Part shown: one piece after another, positions 1-7,912 of the stretch
How positions within the stretch are numbered: position 1 is the first letter of the stretch
Layout: every line of letters begins with the position of its first letter
DNA from: an uncultured Stenotrophomonas sp.
GTDB taxonomy: Bacteria; Pseudomonadota; Gammaproteobacteria; Xanthomonadales; Xanthomonadaceae
Direction of reading: 5' to 3'
DNA length: 64,000 bases
Assembly: GCF_913778665.1 (NCBI RefSeq)
Contig: NZ_CAJYVQ010000006.1
Location: 124,001 to 188,000 of the forward strand
The notes under the pieces: model-generated
What the model was told of the DNA's origin: nothing
The model's database searches: none
Seen by the model: only the letters and a program-made list of their open reading frames with translations
Program-made: the position numbers and the translations under genes

Positions 1-1
1 C

Positions 2-1696
2 GAGCAGATCGGCCTGAAGATCGGCGTAGAGCCCCTGCGCAACATCTGGCTGCAGGACCGCAGCACGACATTGATTTCAATGATGGGCGCGGGATTGCTG
101 GTGTTCGCGGTCACGCTTGCCAATGTCTACAACCTGTTCGTCTTGCGGCTGCTGCGCCGGCGGCAGGAGTTTGCGGTCTTGGAGGCGGTTGGCGCGACGC
201 GCGCGCAGCGCCGGCGGCAGATCGCACTGGAGTGCCTAGTACTGGTGATGACTGCGTCCGTGTTGGCGGTGGTGCTGATGCCGCTGGGGCTGACCGTGCT
301 GCAGCACTTCGACGTGATGCCCAAGGGCATGCCACAGTCGATTGGCCTGGATGCGGCCACCACCCTGGCGCTGCTGGGCATGGGAGCGGCGGCGATGATG
401 GTTCTGGCGTCGACCGCCAGTGTCATCCGTGCGCAGAGCGTCTATGAGGTGCTGCGGCAGACGGGCAACGGCCAGACTGCGAGCGCATCGGTCAATCGCA
501 TACGCCACGTGCTGGTGACGGCCCAGATTGCGATGACCTTCGTGCTCCTGTTCGGAACGACCCTGCTGGTCCGAAGCTCCGGCCAGCTGCTGGCCGAAGA
601 CGTGGGCTTCCGTCGCGATGGCCAAGTGATCGCGACGCTGCAGTCTTCAGATGTCGATCCCGACGCAGATGCATCCACGCTGCAGGCCAACGTGCAGGAC
701 TGGGTGCAGCGCGTGCAGTCGCTGCCCGGCGTGCGTCACGTTGCATTGAGCTCGTCGGCGCCATTCAGCCGCAACGTCACCCTGGAAAACTTCGCAGTAG
801 CCGGGTCCTCGCCGGAAGGGCGGGGCGGTCTTCCCAAAGCGTATCTTGCCCATGTAAGTGCGGATCTCCCCGCGGCATTGGGCCTACGCATCCTGCGTGG
901 CCGCAGTTTCAGCAGTGCCGAGGTGCAACAGCGCGCCCCTGTGGCCTTGATCGACGATGCGCTGGCCCAACGCTACTTCCCGGGCAGTGACCCACAAGGC
1001 CGCAGCCTGCGGGTAGCGGGCGAGGAGGGCGGGCTGACAGATCGCGTGATCGTGGGCGTAGTGGCGCGGGCCCGGCAGCGCAGCCTGCAACAGCCCGATG
1101 AGTATCCTTCCATCTACCTGCCTGCCGCCGTTCCGCTGCTGCTGCCAGGGTCATCGCAGGACTCGGCGGAAGTAGTGATCCGCGGCCAGAATCCGCAGAA
1201 GCTTGCGGTGACGCTGCAGCGCCAACTCAAGCAATCAGGGCTTCCTTTGCGGCTGACCCAGGTCATGACCATGCAGCAGCGGATCGAGGAAACCATCGTC
1301 GATCAGCTGCGGCTCAACGCCCTGCTGCGCATTCTCAGTGCGATCACGCTGTTGCTGACGGCGGTGGGGCTGTACGCATTGTTGGCTCATTCGGTGACGA
1401 TGCGGCAGCGCGAGTTTGGCGTTCGCCAGGCCTTGGGTGCGAGCCAGCAGGACATTCTGGTGGGCGTACTGCGCCAGGGCCTGCGCATGCTGGGCCATGC
1501 CTTCCTGCTGGCGCTGCCACCGGCACTGTTGCTCGGGGCGCTATTGAAGTCGCAGCTGCACAATGTTTCCTCCATGGATCCCACGTCATTGCTCGGCGTG
1601 GCCCTGATGCTGCTGGTGGTGGGTCTGGTCGCCAATGCGTGGCCGGCCTACAAGGCATCTTTGGTCAAGCCGATGTCCGCACTTCGGTCGGAGTAG
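2..1696 (+). CDS. FtsX/MacB-type ABC transporter permease, 5' end missing
   Basis: The frame is open from the left edge, so the N-terminus lies outside the window; about 565 residues are visible. The visible part begins in a membrane segment followed by a FtsX-like block with the motif EFAVLEAVGATRAQRRRQI. A large periplasmic domain of MacB type follows, then a second membrane block with HSVTMRQREFGVRQALGAS, the repeated permease signature. Two FtsX blocks in one chain fit the MacB-like or ADOP-like permeases that work with a separate ATPase and adaptor. No ATPase gene is visible here. The next gene starts 60 bases downstream on the same strand, so it may belong to the peptide operon as a second exporter or self-protection pump, but that link is only positional. 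Confidence 0.85.
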   Translation, partial: EQIGLKIGVEPLRNIWLQDRSTTLISMMGAGLLVFAVTLANVYNLFVLRLLRRRQEFAVLEAVGATRAQRRRQIALECLVLVMTASVLAVVLMPLGLTVLQHFDVMPKGMPQSIGLDAATTLALLGMGAAAMMVLASTASVIRAQSVYEVLRQTGNGQTASASVNRIRHVLVTAQIAMTFVLLFGTTLLVRSSGQLLAEDVGFRRDGQVIATLQSSDVDPDADASTLQANVQDWVQRVQSLPGVRHVALSSSAPFSRNVTLENFAVAGSSPEGRGGLPKAYLAHVSADLPAALGLRILRGRSFSSAEVQQRAPVALIDDALAQRYFPGSDPQGRSLRVAGEEGGLTDRVIVGVVARARQRSLQQPDEYPSIYLPAAVPLLLPGSSQDSAEVVIRGQNPQKLAVTLQRQLKQSGLPLRLTQVMTMQQRIEETIVDQLRLNALLRILSAITLLLTAVGLYALLAHSVTMRQREFGVRQALGASQQDILVGVLRQGLRMLGHAFLLALPPALLLGALLKSQLHNVSSMDPTSLLGVALMLLVVGLVANAWPAYKASLVKPMSALRSE

Positions 1697-1755
1697 TCCC
1701 TCGATTCATCTGTTTCCAGCGGCAGGCTGGTGAACGCACAAGGAGACGCAGCGGT

Positions 1756-2622
1756 ATGGATACGCCACAGCTCGCTCAATCCGTCATACGCACCTGGCTT
1801 GAATCGGGCCTGTCGCGTGAAGCTGTTGTGGCAAGGTTCCATGCCATGGGATGGCACCCGCAATGCGTCACCCATGCGTTGGAGCAGGCGGAGTCCGAGT
1901 CGGATGCACCGCCGGGTCGGGAGCGTGCAGGGGCGGCCCGGGAGATGCCTTGGCTGGATCTCGATGCGCTGCCCACCGAACTGCATCTGCAGGACCGCCG
2001 CATACGCGTTCAGGCGCGGCTGCGACGACCCGATCTGTGCGTGTTCTCCAATTTCCTGGACACAGACGAATGCGATGCGCTCATTGCCCTCGCGCGGCCA
2101 GGGCTTCGTCGCTCGCTGGTCAATGCGGGGGAAGTCTCGGGCAACGGCGCCCGCGTCGTTTCCTACGCACGTACCAGTGAGCAGGTGTGGATTCCCCCCG
2201 GCGCGTACTCGCTGGCTGATACCCTCCAGGACAGGGTCTGCCAGTTGACGCATTGGCCAGCAGCCCGCATGGAACATCTGCAGGTGGTGCGATATGGCGT
2301 GGGGGCGGACTTCTCACCGCATTACGACTATTTCGCCGAAGGCAGTCACGCCCGTCGCAGCGGTCAGCGCGTGGCGACGATCATCATGTATCTCAATACG
2401 CCCGTCGGAGGTGGCGCCACCAGCTTCCCCGACATTGAACTGGAGATCTATCCGCAGCAGGGGAACGCGCTCTACTTCGCCTATCCGGACGCCATGCCGT
2501 CGGAGCGCACTCTTCACGCTGGCGTGCCGCTGATGGAGGGCGAGAAGTGGATCGCCACGTTCTTCCTGCGCGACGTTGCATCCCTCCCGCTGCAGAACCC
2601 GGCGGCGCATGATGGAAAATGA
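1756..2622 (+). CDS. 2OG-Fe(II) oxygenase, prolyl 4-hydroxylase-like
   Basis: This 288-residue protein carries a prolyl-4-hydroxylase-type double-stranded beta-helix domain at about residues 90-272. Iron ligands are recognisable as H189-x-D191 in the segment PHYDYF and H254 in LHAGVP, with K264 in EGEKW as the likely 2-oxoglutarate anchor. The core strand RVATIIMYLNTPVGGGATSF is typical of the family. Residues 1-45 form a separate helical module (TPQLAQSVIRTWLESGLS) of unknown role, possibly for substrate binding. The ATG at 1756 is preferred over upstream codons because AAGGAG lies shortly before it. It overlaps the next gene by 14 bases. In this operon the natural inference is hydroxylation of the precursor peptide, whose core has two prolines, but the target residue is not shown by the sequence. 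Confidence 0.85.
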   Translation: MDTPQLAQSVIRTWLESGLSREAVVARFHAMGWHPQCVTHALEQAESESDAPPGRERAGAAREMPWLDLDALPTELHLQDRRIRVQARLRRPDLCVFSNFLDTDECDALIALARPGLRRSLVNAGEVSGNGARVVSYARTSEQVWIPPGAYSLADTLQDRVCQLTHWPAARMEHLQVVRYGVGADFSPHYDYFAEGSHARRSGQRVATIIMYLNTPVGGGATSFPDIELEIYPQQGNALYFAYPDAMPSERTLHAGVPLMEGEKWIATFFLRDVASLPLQNPAAHDGK

Positions 2623-3742
2623 CATAGCGCGCACCTTCGCACTGCCCACGTCCACGGGTATCGACGCCGGTGCTTCCGGACAGGTCGCGCGTCTGTACTT
2701 CGAGCGCGTGCGCCAGCGCATCCTGGAGCAGCTGGACGACGCGGCGCATCGTGATCTTCGCCACGCCATGGCGGTGTTCGATCCCCCTGCTTCCTCCTGC
2801 TGGCGTCCCGCAGTGGGGTTGGCCGCCAGCATGCTGCAGCGGACTCCGGTACTGGCCGCCTTGCAGCTACTCCTGATGGACGGCGACGAACTGCCTTCAC
2901 TGGATACGGCACTGGCAGAGGAAGGCGTTCTCTACATTGATGGGCGGGCCATGCAGGTGAACGCGCACCAGCAGCCTACCCGGCTGCGGGACGTTGGCGG
3001 TGTCATCCCCGCAGCGCTGCCGCCTTGCCCGTCGCCGGTTGAAGCCGAGGGCGTGGCGCTGATCGGCCCTCGCTATCTTGTCCCGCACGGTCCATCGCCG
3101 GCAGCGGTGTTTCCCGACCTGTTGCAGTCCGCACCGAATCCTTCATCGCCTGCCTCCGCCTCAAGCGAGGCGTTGCAGCAAGCGGTTGCATTGCTGGCGG
3201 CGGCGTCGCCGCACTATGCCGCGTGGGTGGCCTCGGTGGTGGATGGGCTGCTGATGACGCAGGGTCCGGCGGAGTGCGTCCTCAGCAGCCCGGCGCACCC
3301 CGGGCTGTTGGCAGTACGCGAGGGGCGCGACGTACTCGATTATCTCGAGCTGCTCGTGGTCGGTGCCTGCCAGCAGAAGATGTTCCAGCTTGCATTGCTG
3401 GGACGCTTGAGCGAACCCGGCGATGAGCAGCTTCATTATCTGGCGCACCGCCGCTGGTACACCAGCAGTCGGCGCGCACTTCTTGCCGCGCACGAGCACG
3501 TGAACGTGCTCCAGCTGCTGAATGATGTGCACGCGCTTGATCCTTCCGATGCTGAGCTTCCGCGGCGCATCGCACGCCGCTGCTTGATGTTCGACCTTGA
3601 CTGCATGCTGCCGCTTGAGCGCGATCGTACGTTGACCGCGCTGGGCCGGCAGCTGTGGACCCAATTGCGTGATGCCCGCCTGGCCGGGCATCGGCAGCAC
3701 GACGATGGGCGCACGCGGATGCGCCATACCAGATCTGCATGA
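2609..3742 (+). CDS. Unrecognised RiPP-cluster protein
   Basis: I do not recognise this 377-residue protein. It starts inside the end of the oxygenase gene (ATG at 2609; a second ATG follows at 2612), which indicates translational coupling. It looks soluble and mostly helical, without signal peptide or membrane segment. Residues about 120-190 are rich in proline and alanine and may be a linker between two lobes. The C-terminal half contains WYTSSRRALLAAHEHVNVLQ, where HEHVN resembles a degenerate HExxH site. HExxH-domain proteins are often encoded beside FxsB-type radical SAM enzymes, but the last histidine is an asparagine here and the usual downstream motifs are missing, so I do not assign that family. 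It ends 47 bases before the precursor gene. A role in binding or modifying the peptide is inferred from position only. Confidence 0.75.
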   Translation: MMENDIARTFALPTSTGIDAGASGQVARLYFERVRQRILEQLDDAAHRDLRHAMAVFDPPASSCWRPAVGLAASMLQRTPVLAALQLLLMDGDELPSLDTALAEEGVLYIDGRAMQVNAHQQPTRLRDVGGVIPAALPPCPSPVEAEGVALIGPRYLVPHGPSPAAVFPDLLQSAPNPSSPASASSEALQQAVALLAAASPHYAAWVASVVDGLLMTQGPAECVLSSPAHPGLLAVREGRDVLDYLELLVVGACQQKMFQLALLGRLSEPGDEQLHYLAHRRWYTSSRRALLAAHEHVNVLQLLNDVHALDPSDAELPRRIARRCLMFDLDCMLPLERDRTLTALGRQLWTQLRDARLAGHRQHDDGRTRMRHTRSA

Positions 3743-3776
3743 CGCAGATGCCTGTTGCCGGCTTGGGCAACATCAC

Positions 3777-3783
3777 AAGGAGG
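3777..3783 (+). promoter_or_regulatory. Strong ribosome binding site of the precursor gene
   Basis: AAGGAGG is a full match to the anti-Shine-Dalgarno sequence and sits 6 bases before the ATG at 3790. It fixes this start over a possible upstream in-frame start at 3739 and predicts much higher translation of the precursor than of the enzymes around it. Confidence 0.8.
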
Positions 3784-3789
3784 CTTTAC

Positions 3790-3939
3790 ATGAGCAACGA
3801 AACCGAAGTGAAGGACCTGGCCAAGGCCGCGTCGGAACTCGTGCTGCGTGAACTCGACGAAATCGAGGCTCGGGACATCTTCGGTGGTGACGGCGGCTGG
3901 GTGAAGGTCGGCCCGGTCGAGCCCGCCTTGCAGGCGTGA
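3790..3939 (+). CDS. RiPP precursor peptide with double-glycine leader
   Basis: This 49-residue peptide has an acidic, helical leader ending in ELDEIEARDIFGG (residues 21-33). This is the classic double-glycine pattern recognised by C39 peptidase exporters. Cutting after G33 would release a 16-residue core, DGGWVKVGPVEPALQA; a second GG at 35-36 would give a 13-residue product starting at Trp37. W37-V38-K39 fits the aromatic-x-x motif used by three-residue cyclophane-forming radical SAM enzymes, which join the aromatic ring to the beta carbon of the third residue. P42 and P45 are possible targets for the operon's oxygenases. The gene is flanked by the unknown protein and the maturase and followed by two hairpins. 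Identification as precursor rests on the leader, core and neighbours together; crosslink and cut site are inferred. Confidence 0.88.
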   Translation: MSNETEVKDLAKAASELVLRELDEIEARDIFGGDGGWVKVGPVEPALQA

Positions 3940-3948
3940 GTGGCGTAA

Positions 3949-4000
3949 TTCGAATCGGCTGATTCGAAGGAGGGTGGCAGCGCTGGCGCTGCCACCCTCC
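3949..4000 (+). promoter_or_regulatory. Two adjoining hairpins between precursor and maturase
   Basis: Two perfect inverted repeats abut each other. The first is an 8-base stem with a GGCT loop (3949-3968). The second is a 14-base GC-rich stem with a CTGG loop (arms 3969-3982 and 3987-4000). No T-run follows, so they do not look like a plain intrinsic terminator. Stem loops after a precursor gene commonly protect the upstream mRNA or reduce read-through, so that precursor exceeds enzyme; that role is inferred here. Confidence 0.75.
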
Positions 4001-4035
4001 ATGCCGTCCCACCTCTGTCGCTGGAGCAGGTCGCC

Positions 4036-5208
4036 ATGCGCATCAACGCCCTGTACGTGATCATCAAACTGGTGGAGCGCTGCAACCTGAAGTGCTCCTA
4101 CTGCTACTACTACACTCCCGAGAACGCCGAGGTCTACCAGCGTCCATCCCTGATGTCGGACACCTGCCTCGATGACCTGATAGGTTACGTCCAGCAGGCG
4201 TTGCTGCAGGCGCCTGTACGCCGCGTCGTGTTCGGGTTCCATGGCGGCGAACCAACGTTGGCCAAGGCTGCCAAGGTCAGGTCGTTCTGTACCGCAGCCC
4301 GCGAGCGGTTGGCGTCACATGTGGATGTGGATTTCACTCTGCAGACCAACGGCGTGCATCTCTCCGAAGATTGGCTGCAGCTGATTTCCGAGCAGGGTAT
4401 GGGCGTGGGGATAAGCATCGATGGTGATCGCGCGCTGCATGACCGCTATCGCATCGACCACCAGGAACGCGGGTCGTACGACCGCGTCCGCACGAACCTG
4501 CATAAACTGCAATTGCTGGATCCGGCAAACCCGATCCGCCTGACTGCGCTGGCGGTAATGGGGGAAGGCTTTGACGGCCTCGCGCACTACAGGCATCTGG
4601 TGGAGGATCTCGGCATTCGACGGATCAAGTTTCTGTTTGTTGACAGCACGGCCGATTCGCCGCTGGCAGAGCCGGAACTGGAGAAACTCGGCCACGAACT
4701 CTGTGAAGTATTCGACCATTGGCTGCTGCACGATCGCAACCGGGTCAGGGTGACGTTGTTCGATACCGCTGTACGCGGCCTGTTGGCAAGCCATTACGAC
4801 CGGCGGGGCACGCGGGACCGCGTGACCATGGGGTTTGCACTGTTGAGTGATGGGCGGATCCGCATCCAGGATGATTTCATGATCGCTTCGGACTGGTTCT
4901 GGAGCCAGGCCGAACTGAACGTGAGGACATCGGCGTTCACCGACTACCTGCATCAACCCCATCTGCAGCAGTTGCTCCACGAGCTTTCGCATGTCCCCAA
5001 GGCGTGCGAGGACTGCCGATTCGCCGAGTCCTGTGCGGGTGGAGAGCCGGCTCACAGATACAGCCGGGATCGAGGATTCGACAATCGTTCGGTCTACTGC
5101 GAAGCGCTGTACCGCTTCTACTCGCATGTGGAAGCCCGGTTGGGTGCCGGTAGCCGCATTCTGTCGGAGCGCAACCAACTGCCAACCATGACCACGAGTG
5201 CCATATGA
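4036..5208 (+). CDS. Radical SAM/SPASM peptide maturase, cyclophane-forming FxsB/GrrM type
   Basis: This 390-residue enzyme has the radical SAM cluster motif CNLKCSYCYYY (C16, C20, C23) and HGGEPTL, both characteristic of peptide maturases. Its C-terminal SPASM region has CEDCRFAESCAGGEPAHRY and GFDNRSVYCEAL, which should hold auxiliary iron-sulfur clusters. The HRY and GFDN-SVYC elements closely resemble FxsB- and GrrM-type enzymes that form three-residue cyclophanes. The expected substrate is the precursor encoded 96 bases upstream, with a Trp-Lys crosslink in W-V-K as the leading hypothesis. The ATG at 4036 follows a GGAG sequence. The stop codon overlaps the next start (ATGA). Family assignment is firm; the exact bond formed is inferred. 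Confidence 0.9.
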   Translation: MRINALYVIIKLVERCNLKCSYCYYYTPENAEVYQRPSLMSDTCLDDLIGYVQQALLQAPVRRVVFGFHGGEPTLAKAAKVRSFCTAARERLASHVDVDFTLQTNGVHLSEDWLQLISEQGMGVGISIDGDRALHDRYRIDHQERGSYDRVRTNLHKLQLLDPANPIRLTALAVMGEGFDGLAHYRHLVEDLGIRRIKFLFVDSTADSPLAEPELEKLGHELCEVFDHWLLHDRNRVRVTLFDTAVRGLLASHYDRRGTRDRVTMGFALLSDGRIRIQDDFMIASDWFWSQAELNVRTSAFTDYLHQPHLQQLLHELSHVPKACEDCRFAESCAGGEPAHRYSRDRGFDNRSVYCEALYRFYSHVEARLGAGSRILSERNQLPTMTTSAI

Positions 5209-5720
5209 CGGACGCGGAGAGGTCCTTTGGAACCGGCGCCTCCACGCTGCTGCGCAAGCAGGTGTTCGACAACCCTGGCGCGGCAGATTGGCTGCGGACG
5301 GCGAGTACGCGCCGGCGTGGCGGCCTCGCCCTGGGCTTGCTTGGAACGCTCGGTGCATTGGCGCTGGGACTGGCGCTGGCAAGCATCGCCCATGTCCAGG
5401 TGCGTGACTACCAGGCGCGGGTTGAAGGGCCTGGTGCTGCCTGCGTGGACGCGCCGCGTTGCGCGCGCGTGCGGTGGATCGAGACCGGTATCGCTGAGGT
5501 GCCGGACAGGGTGCTGTTGCGGGTGCCGGGCCAAGCGCCTCGGTCGCTGCAGATACTGGCGGTCGCAGAAGGGGAAGGGAGCGAGGGCCGCCGGCTGCAG
5601 GTCCTGTGGCCAACAGAGCCGCCCGGGGCAGGCGTCTCGGCCGAGGTCAGCCTGGAGCGGCGACATTCCCTGCTGGGTTGGATGCTGCCAGTGTGGCGAC
5701 GGCATGAGGAGCGGTCGTGA
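5205..5720 (+). CDS. Short HlyD-like membrane adaptor subunit
   Basis: At 171 residues this is far shorter than usual HlyD/membrane fusion proteins (about 400). It has a cytoplasmic N-terminus including LLRKQVFDNP, one membrane segment at about residues 40-60, and an extracytoplasmic tail that resembles only the barrel-like parts flanking the coiled coil of HlyD proteins. The long alpha-hairpin that contacts TolC is absent. It overlaps both neighbours (ATGA with the maturase, GTGA with the exporter), so it is very probably the exporter's partner. Its short form suggests release of the product to the periplasm or a different outer-membrane route. The HlyD link rests on position and membrane layout more than on clear motifs. 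Confidence 0.65.
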   Translation: MTDAERSFGTGASTLLRKQVFDNPGAADWLRTASTRRRGGLALGLLGTLGALALGLALASIAHVQVRDYQARVEGPGAACVDAPRCARVRWIETGIAEVPDRVLLRVPGQAPRSLQILAVAEGEGSEGRRLQVLWPTEPPGAGVSAEVSLERRHSLLGWMLPVWRRHEERS

Positions 5721-7852
5721 TCGGGTCTTTGCGCGCGAGGGCGTTGCAGCGCTTCGGGCGGCGTGTACCTGTCGTTCTGCAGGCGGAAATGCTTGAGTGC
5801 GCCCATGCATGCCTCGCTATGCTGATGCAGCATCACGGCAGCGCATGGACACTGGAGAGGATGCGCTCGCGGTTCACGCCCTCGTCCCGCGGCACCAGCG
5901 TCAGTCAGACGGTGAAGATGGCCGAGGCATTGGGCCTGGATGCGCGCGTCTTCCGTGCCGAGCCGGTGCATCTTTCGCAGTTGAAGCTACCTTGCATCCT
6001 GCACTGGGATGTCGTGCATTTTGTGGTGCTTGAGCGCTGCCGCGACGGAGTCTACGAAATCATCGATCCCGCTGCAGGGCGCCTCGTCGTCAACGCCGGG
6101 GAGTTCGATCGCCGCTTTACGGGAATCGTGATCGAGGCTACGCCCGGTCTCGATTTTGGCCGGGCGCTGCCCACCAGCGACCGCTCGGCGTTGACGCTGT
6201 TGAAGGAGGGCGTGGTGCAGCGCCGCGCAGCGATTGCAGCGGTCATCGCCCTGGCGGTTGTGCTCGAACTGCTGGCATTGGTCTCCCCGCTGTTCATCCA
6301 GACCGCGACCGACGTGGTCATTCCGGCATTGGACAGCGATCTACTGTGGATGCTCATCGCTGCGTTCGCCGCCTCTGCCGTGCTGCAGACCTGTGTCGCG
6401 CTCGCGCGCTCCTGGACATTGCTGAGGCTTGGGGAAGAACTGACTGTGGGGTGGAACGCCGCGGTCTGTGGCCGGCTGCTTAGACTGCCCTATATCTTCT
6501 TCATGCGCCGATCGATCAGCGATGTGCACTCGCGATTCGCTTCGATCGAGGAGATCCAGCGCGTCGTCACCAACAAGTTCGTCGAAGGTATGCTCGATGG
6601 TGCCACTGCGCTGCTGAGCCTGGTGATCATCCTGGCCTACTCGCCGACGCTGGCCATGCTGACCTTCGGCTTCTGCCTGGTGTATGCGGTGTTCCGACTC
6701 CTTACCTTGTCACGGCTTCTGCAGGGAACAGAACGCGCGATCCATGCCCGCTCGGCACAGCAGGGTCAGCTGCTGGAGATCCTGCATGGCGTTCATTCGA
6801 TCAAGGCCAACGGATACGAAGCCAACAAGCTGGCCAGGTACAACCGAAAGACGCGGGATGCCGCCCAGGCCACCGCGGCAACGCTGCGCTGGGGGGGGAT
6901 GGTCGACGAGATGGGCCAGTCGATTCTGCGCCTGCACTGGATCGCCGCCGTAGGCGCCGGTGCGTGGCTGGTCATGCAGGGCAGCATCACCGCGGGAATG
7001 TTGGTGGCGTACGTCACCTACGCGTATCAGTTTTCGCTTCGCTCCACGCGCATGCTGGACCTGGTCGCGCAGTGGCGGACACTGCGCCTGCATGGCGAGC
7101 GGCTGGCCGACATCGTCACCGGTGATTGCGAGCCGGCCGGCGGCGATGGCGTGGTCACGCCCGGCCAGTGCGCGTTTGACGTACGTTCGCTGCGCTTCCG
7201 CTACAACCACGATGGCCCTTCAGTGCTGGAGGACGTCAGCTTCAGCATCAGCAACGGCGAATGCATTGCCATCACCGGTGCATCGGGAAGCGGAAAGTCC
7301 ACGCTTGCCAAGGTGCTGGTGGGGTTGCTGGCGCCTGATGACGGCACCATCTGCCTGGGCGGGAAACCGTTGCAGGAGCTGCGGCGCGAGCAGTTGCGCG
7401 ACACCATCGCGTGCGTCCTGCAGGACGATCAGCTGTTCAATGGCACTGTGGCCGAGAACATCGCGTTCTTCGAGCCGGGCTTCTCCCGCGAACGTGTCCA
7501 GCAGGCCGCGAAACTGGCACAGATAGACGGTGAGATCATGGCCATGCCGCTGCGCTACGACACGCGTGTGATCGACCTTGGCGCATCACTGTCCGGCGGT
7601 CAGCGACAGCGCCTTATCCTGGCGCGCGCGCTCTATCGCCAGCCACGCATCCTGATCCTGGATGAGGCCAGCAGTCATCTTGACCTGGAGAACGAACGGC
7701 TGATCAACCAGGCCATCCAGTCGCTGAGCATCACCCGGATCATCATTGCCCATCGGCCGCAGACCATCGCCATTGCAGATCGCGTTCTGGAGATGCGGCA
7801 GGGCACGCTGCACGCATGGCAGTCGCCGGATCCGCAGAGGATCACGGCGTGA
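5717..7852 (+). CDS. Peptidase-containing ABC exporter (C39 domain)
   Basis: This 711-residue protein has the full layout of a peptide-processing exporter. Residues 1-140 form a C39 cysteine protease with C28 in QAEMLECAHAC, H101 in HWDVVHFVVL and D117 in IIDPAAGR as the catalytic residues. A six-helix ABC membrane domain follows (about 165-445). The nucleotide-binding domain has Walker A TGASGSGKST, signature LSGGQRQR and Walker B ILILDEASS. It should cut the precursor after Gly-Gly and export the core. The GTG start overlaps the adaptor stop codon. The usual ECGxAC motif reads ECAHAC here; the cysteine is kept. A clear C39 peptidase in the same operon as a double-glycine leader strongly supports the pairing. 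Confidence 0.92.
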   Translation: MIGSLRARALQRFGRRVPVVLQAEMLECAHACLAMLMQHHGSAWTLERMRSRFTPSSRGTSVSQTVKMAEALGLDARVFRAEPVHLSQLKLPCILHWDVVHFVVLERCRDGVYEIIDPAAGRLVVNAGEFDRRFTGIVIEATPGLDFGRALPTSDRSALTLLKEGVVQRRAAIAAVIALAVVLELLALVSPLFIQTATDVVIPALDSDLLWMLIAAFAASAVLQTCVALARSWTLLRLGEELTVGWNAAVCGRLLRLPYIFFMRRSISDVHSRFASIEEIQRVVTNKFVEGMLDGATALLSLVIILAYSPTLAMLTFGFCLVYAVFRLLTLSRLLQGTERAIHARSAQQGQLLEILHGVHSIKANGYEANKLARYNRKTRDAAQATAATLRWGGMVDEMGQSILRLHWIAAVGAGAWLVMQGSITAGMLVAYVTYAYQFSLRSTRMLDLVAQWRTLRLHGERLADIVTGDCEPAGGDGVVTPGQCAFDVRSLRFRYNHDGPSVLEDVSFSISNGECIAITGASGSGKSTLAKVLVGLLAPDDGTICLGGKPLQELRREQLRDTIACVLQDDQLFNGTVAENIAFFEPGFSRERVQQAAKLAQIDGEIMAMPLRYDTRVIDLGASLSGGQRQRLILARALYRQPRILILDEASSHLDLENERLINQAIQSLSITRIIIAHRPQTIAIADRVLEMRQGTLHAWQSPDPQRITA

Positions 7853-7912
7853 GCCTGGCCTCACCCGTCTACGTATGCCCGACCGAAGCTGACAGCACAA
7901 GGAGCCTGGAAG

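Noticed and set aside
2609..3742. Assignment as an HExxH-type peptide hydroxylase
   Set aside because: The candidate motif reads HEHVN, without the second histidine, and the usual downstream elements are missing. Kept as unknown.
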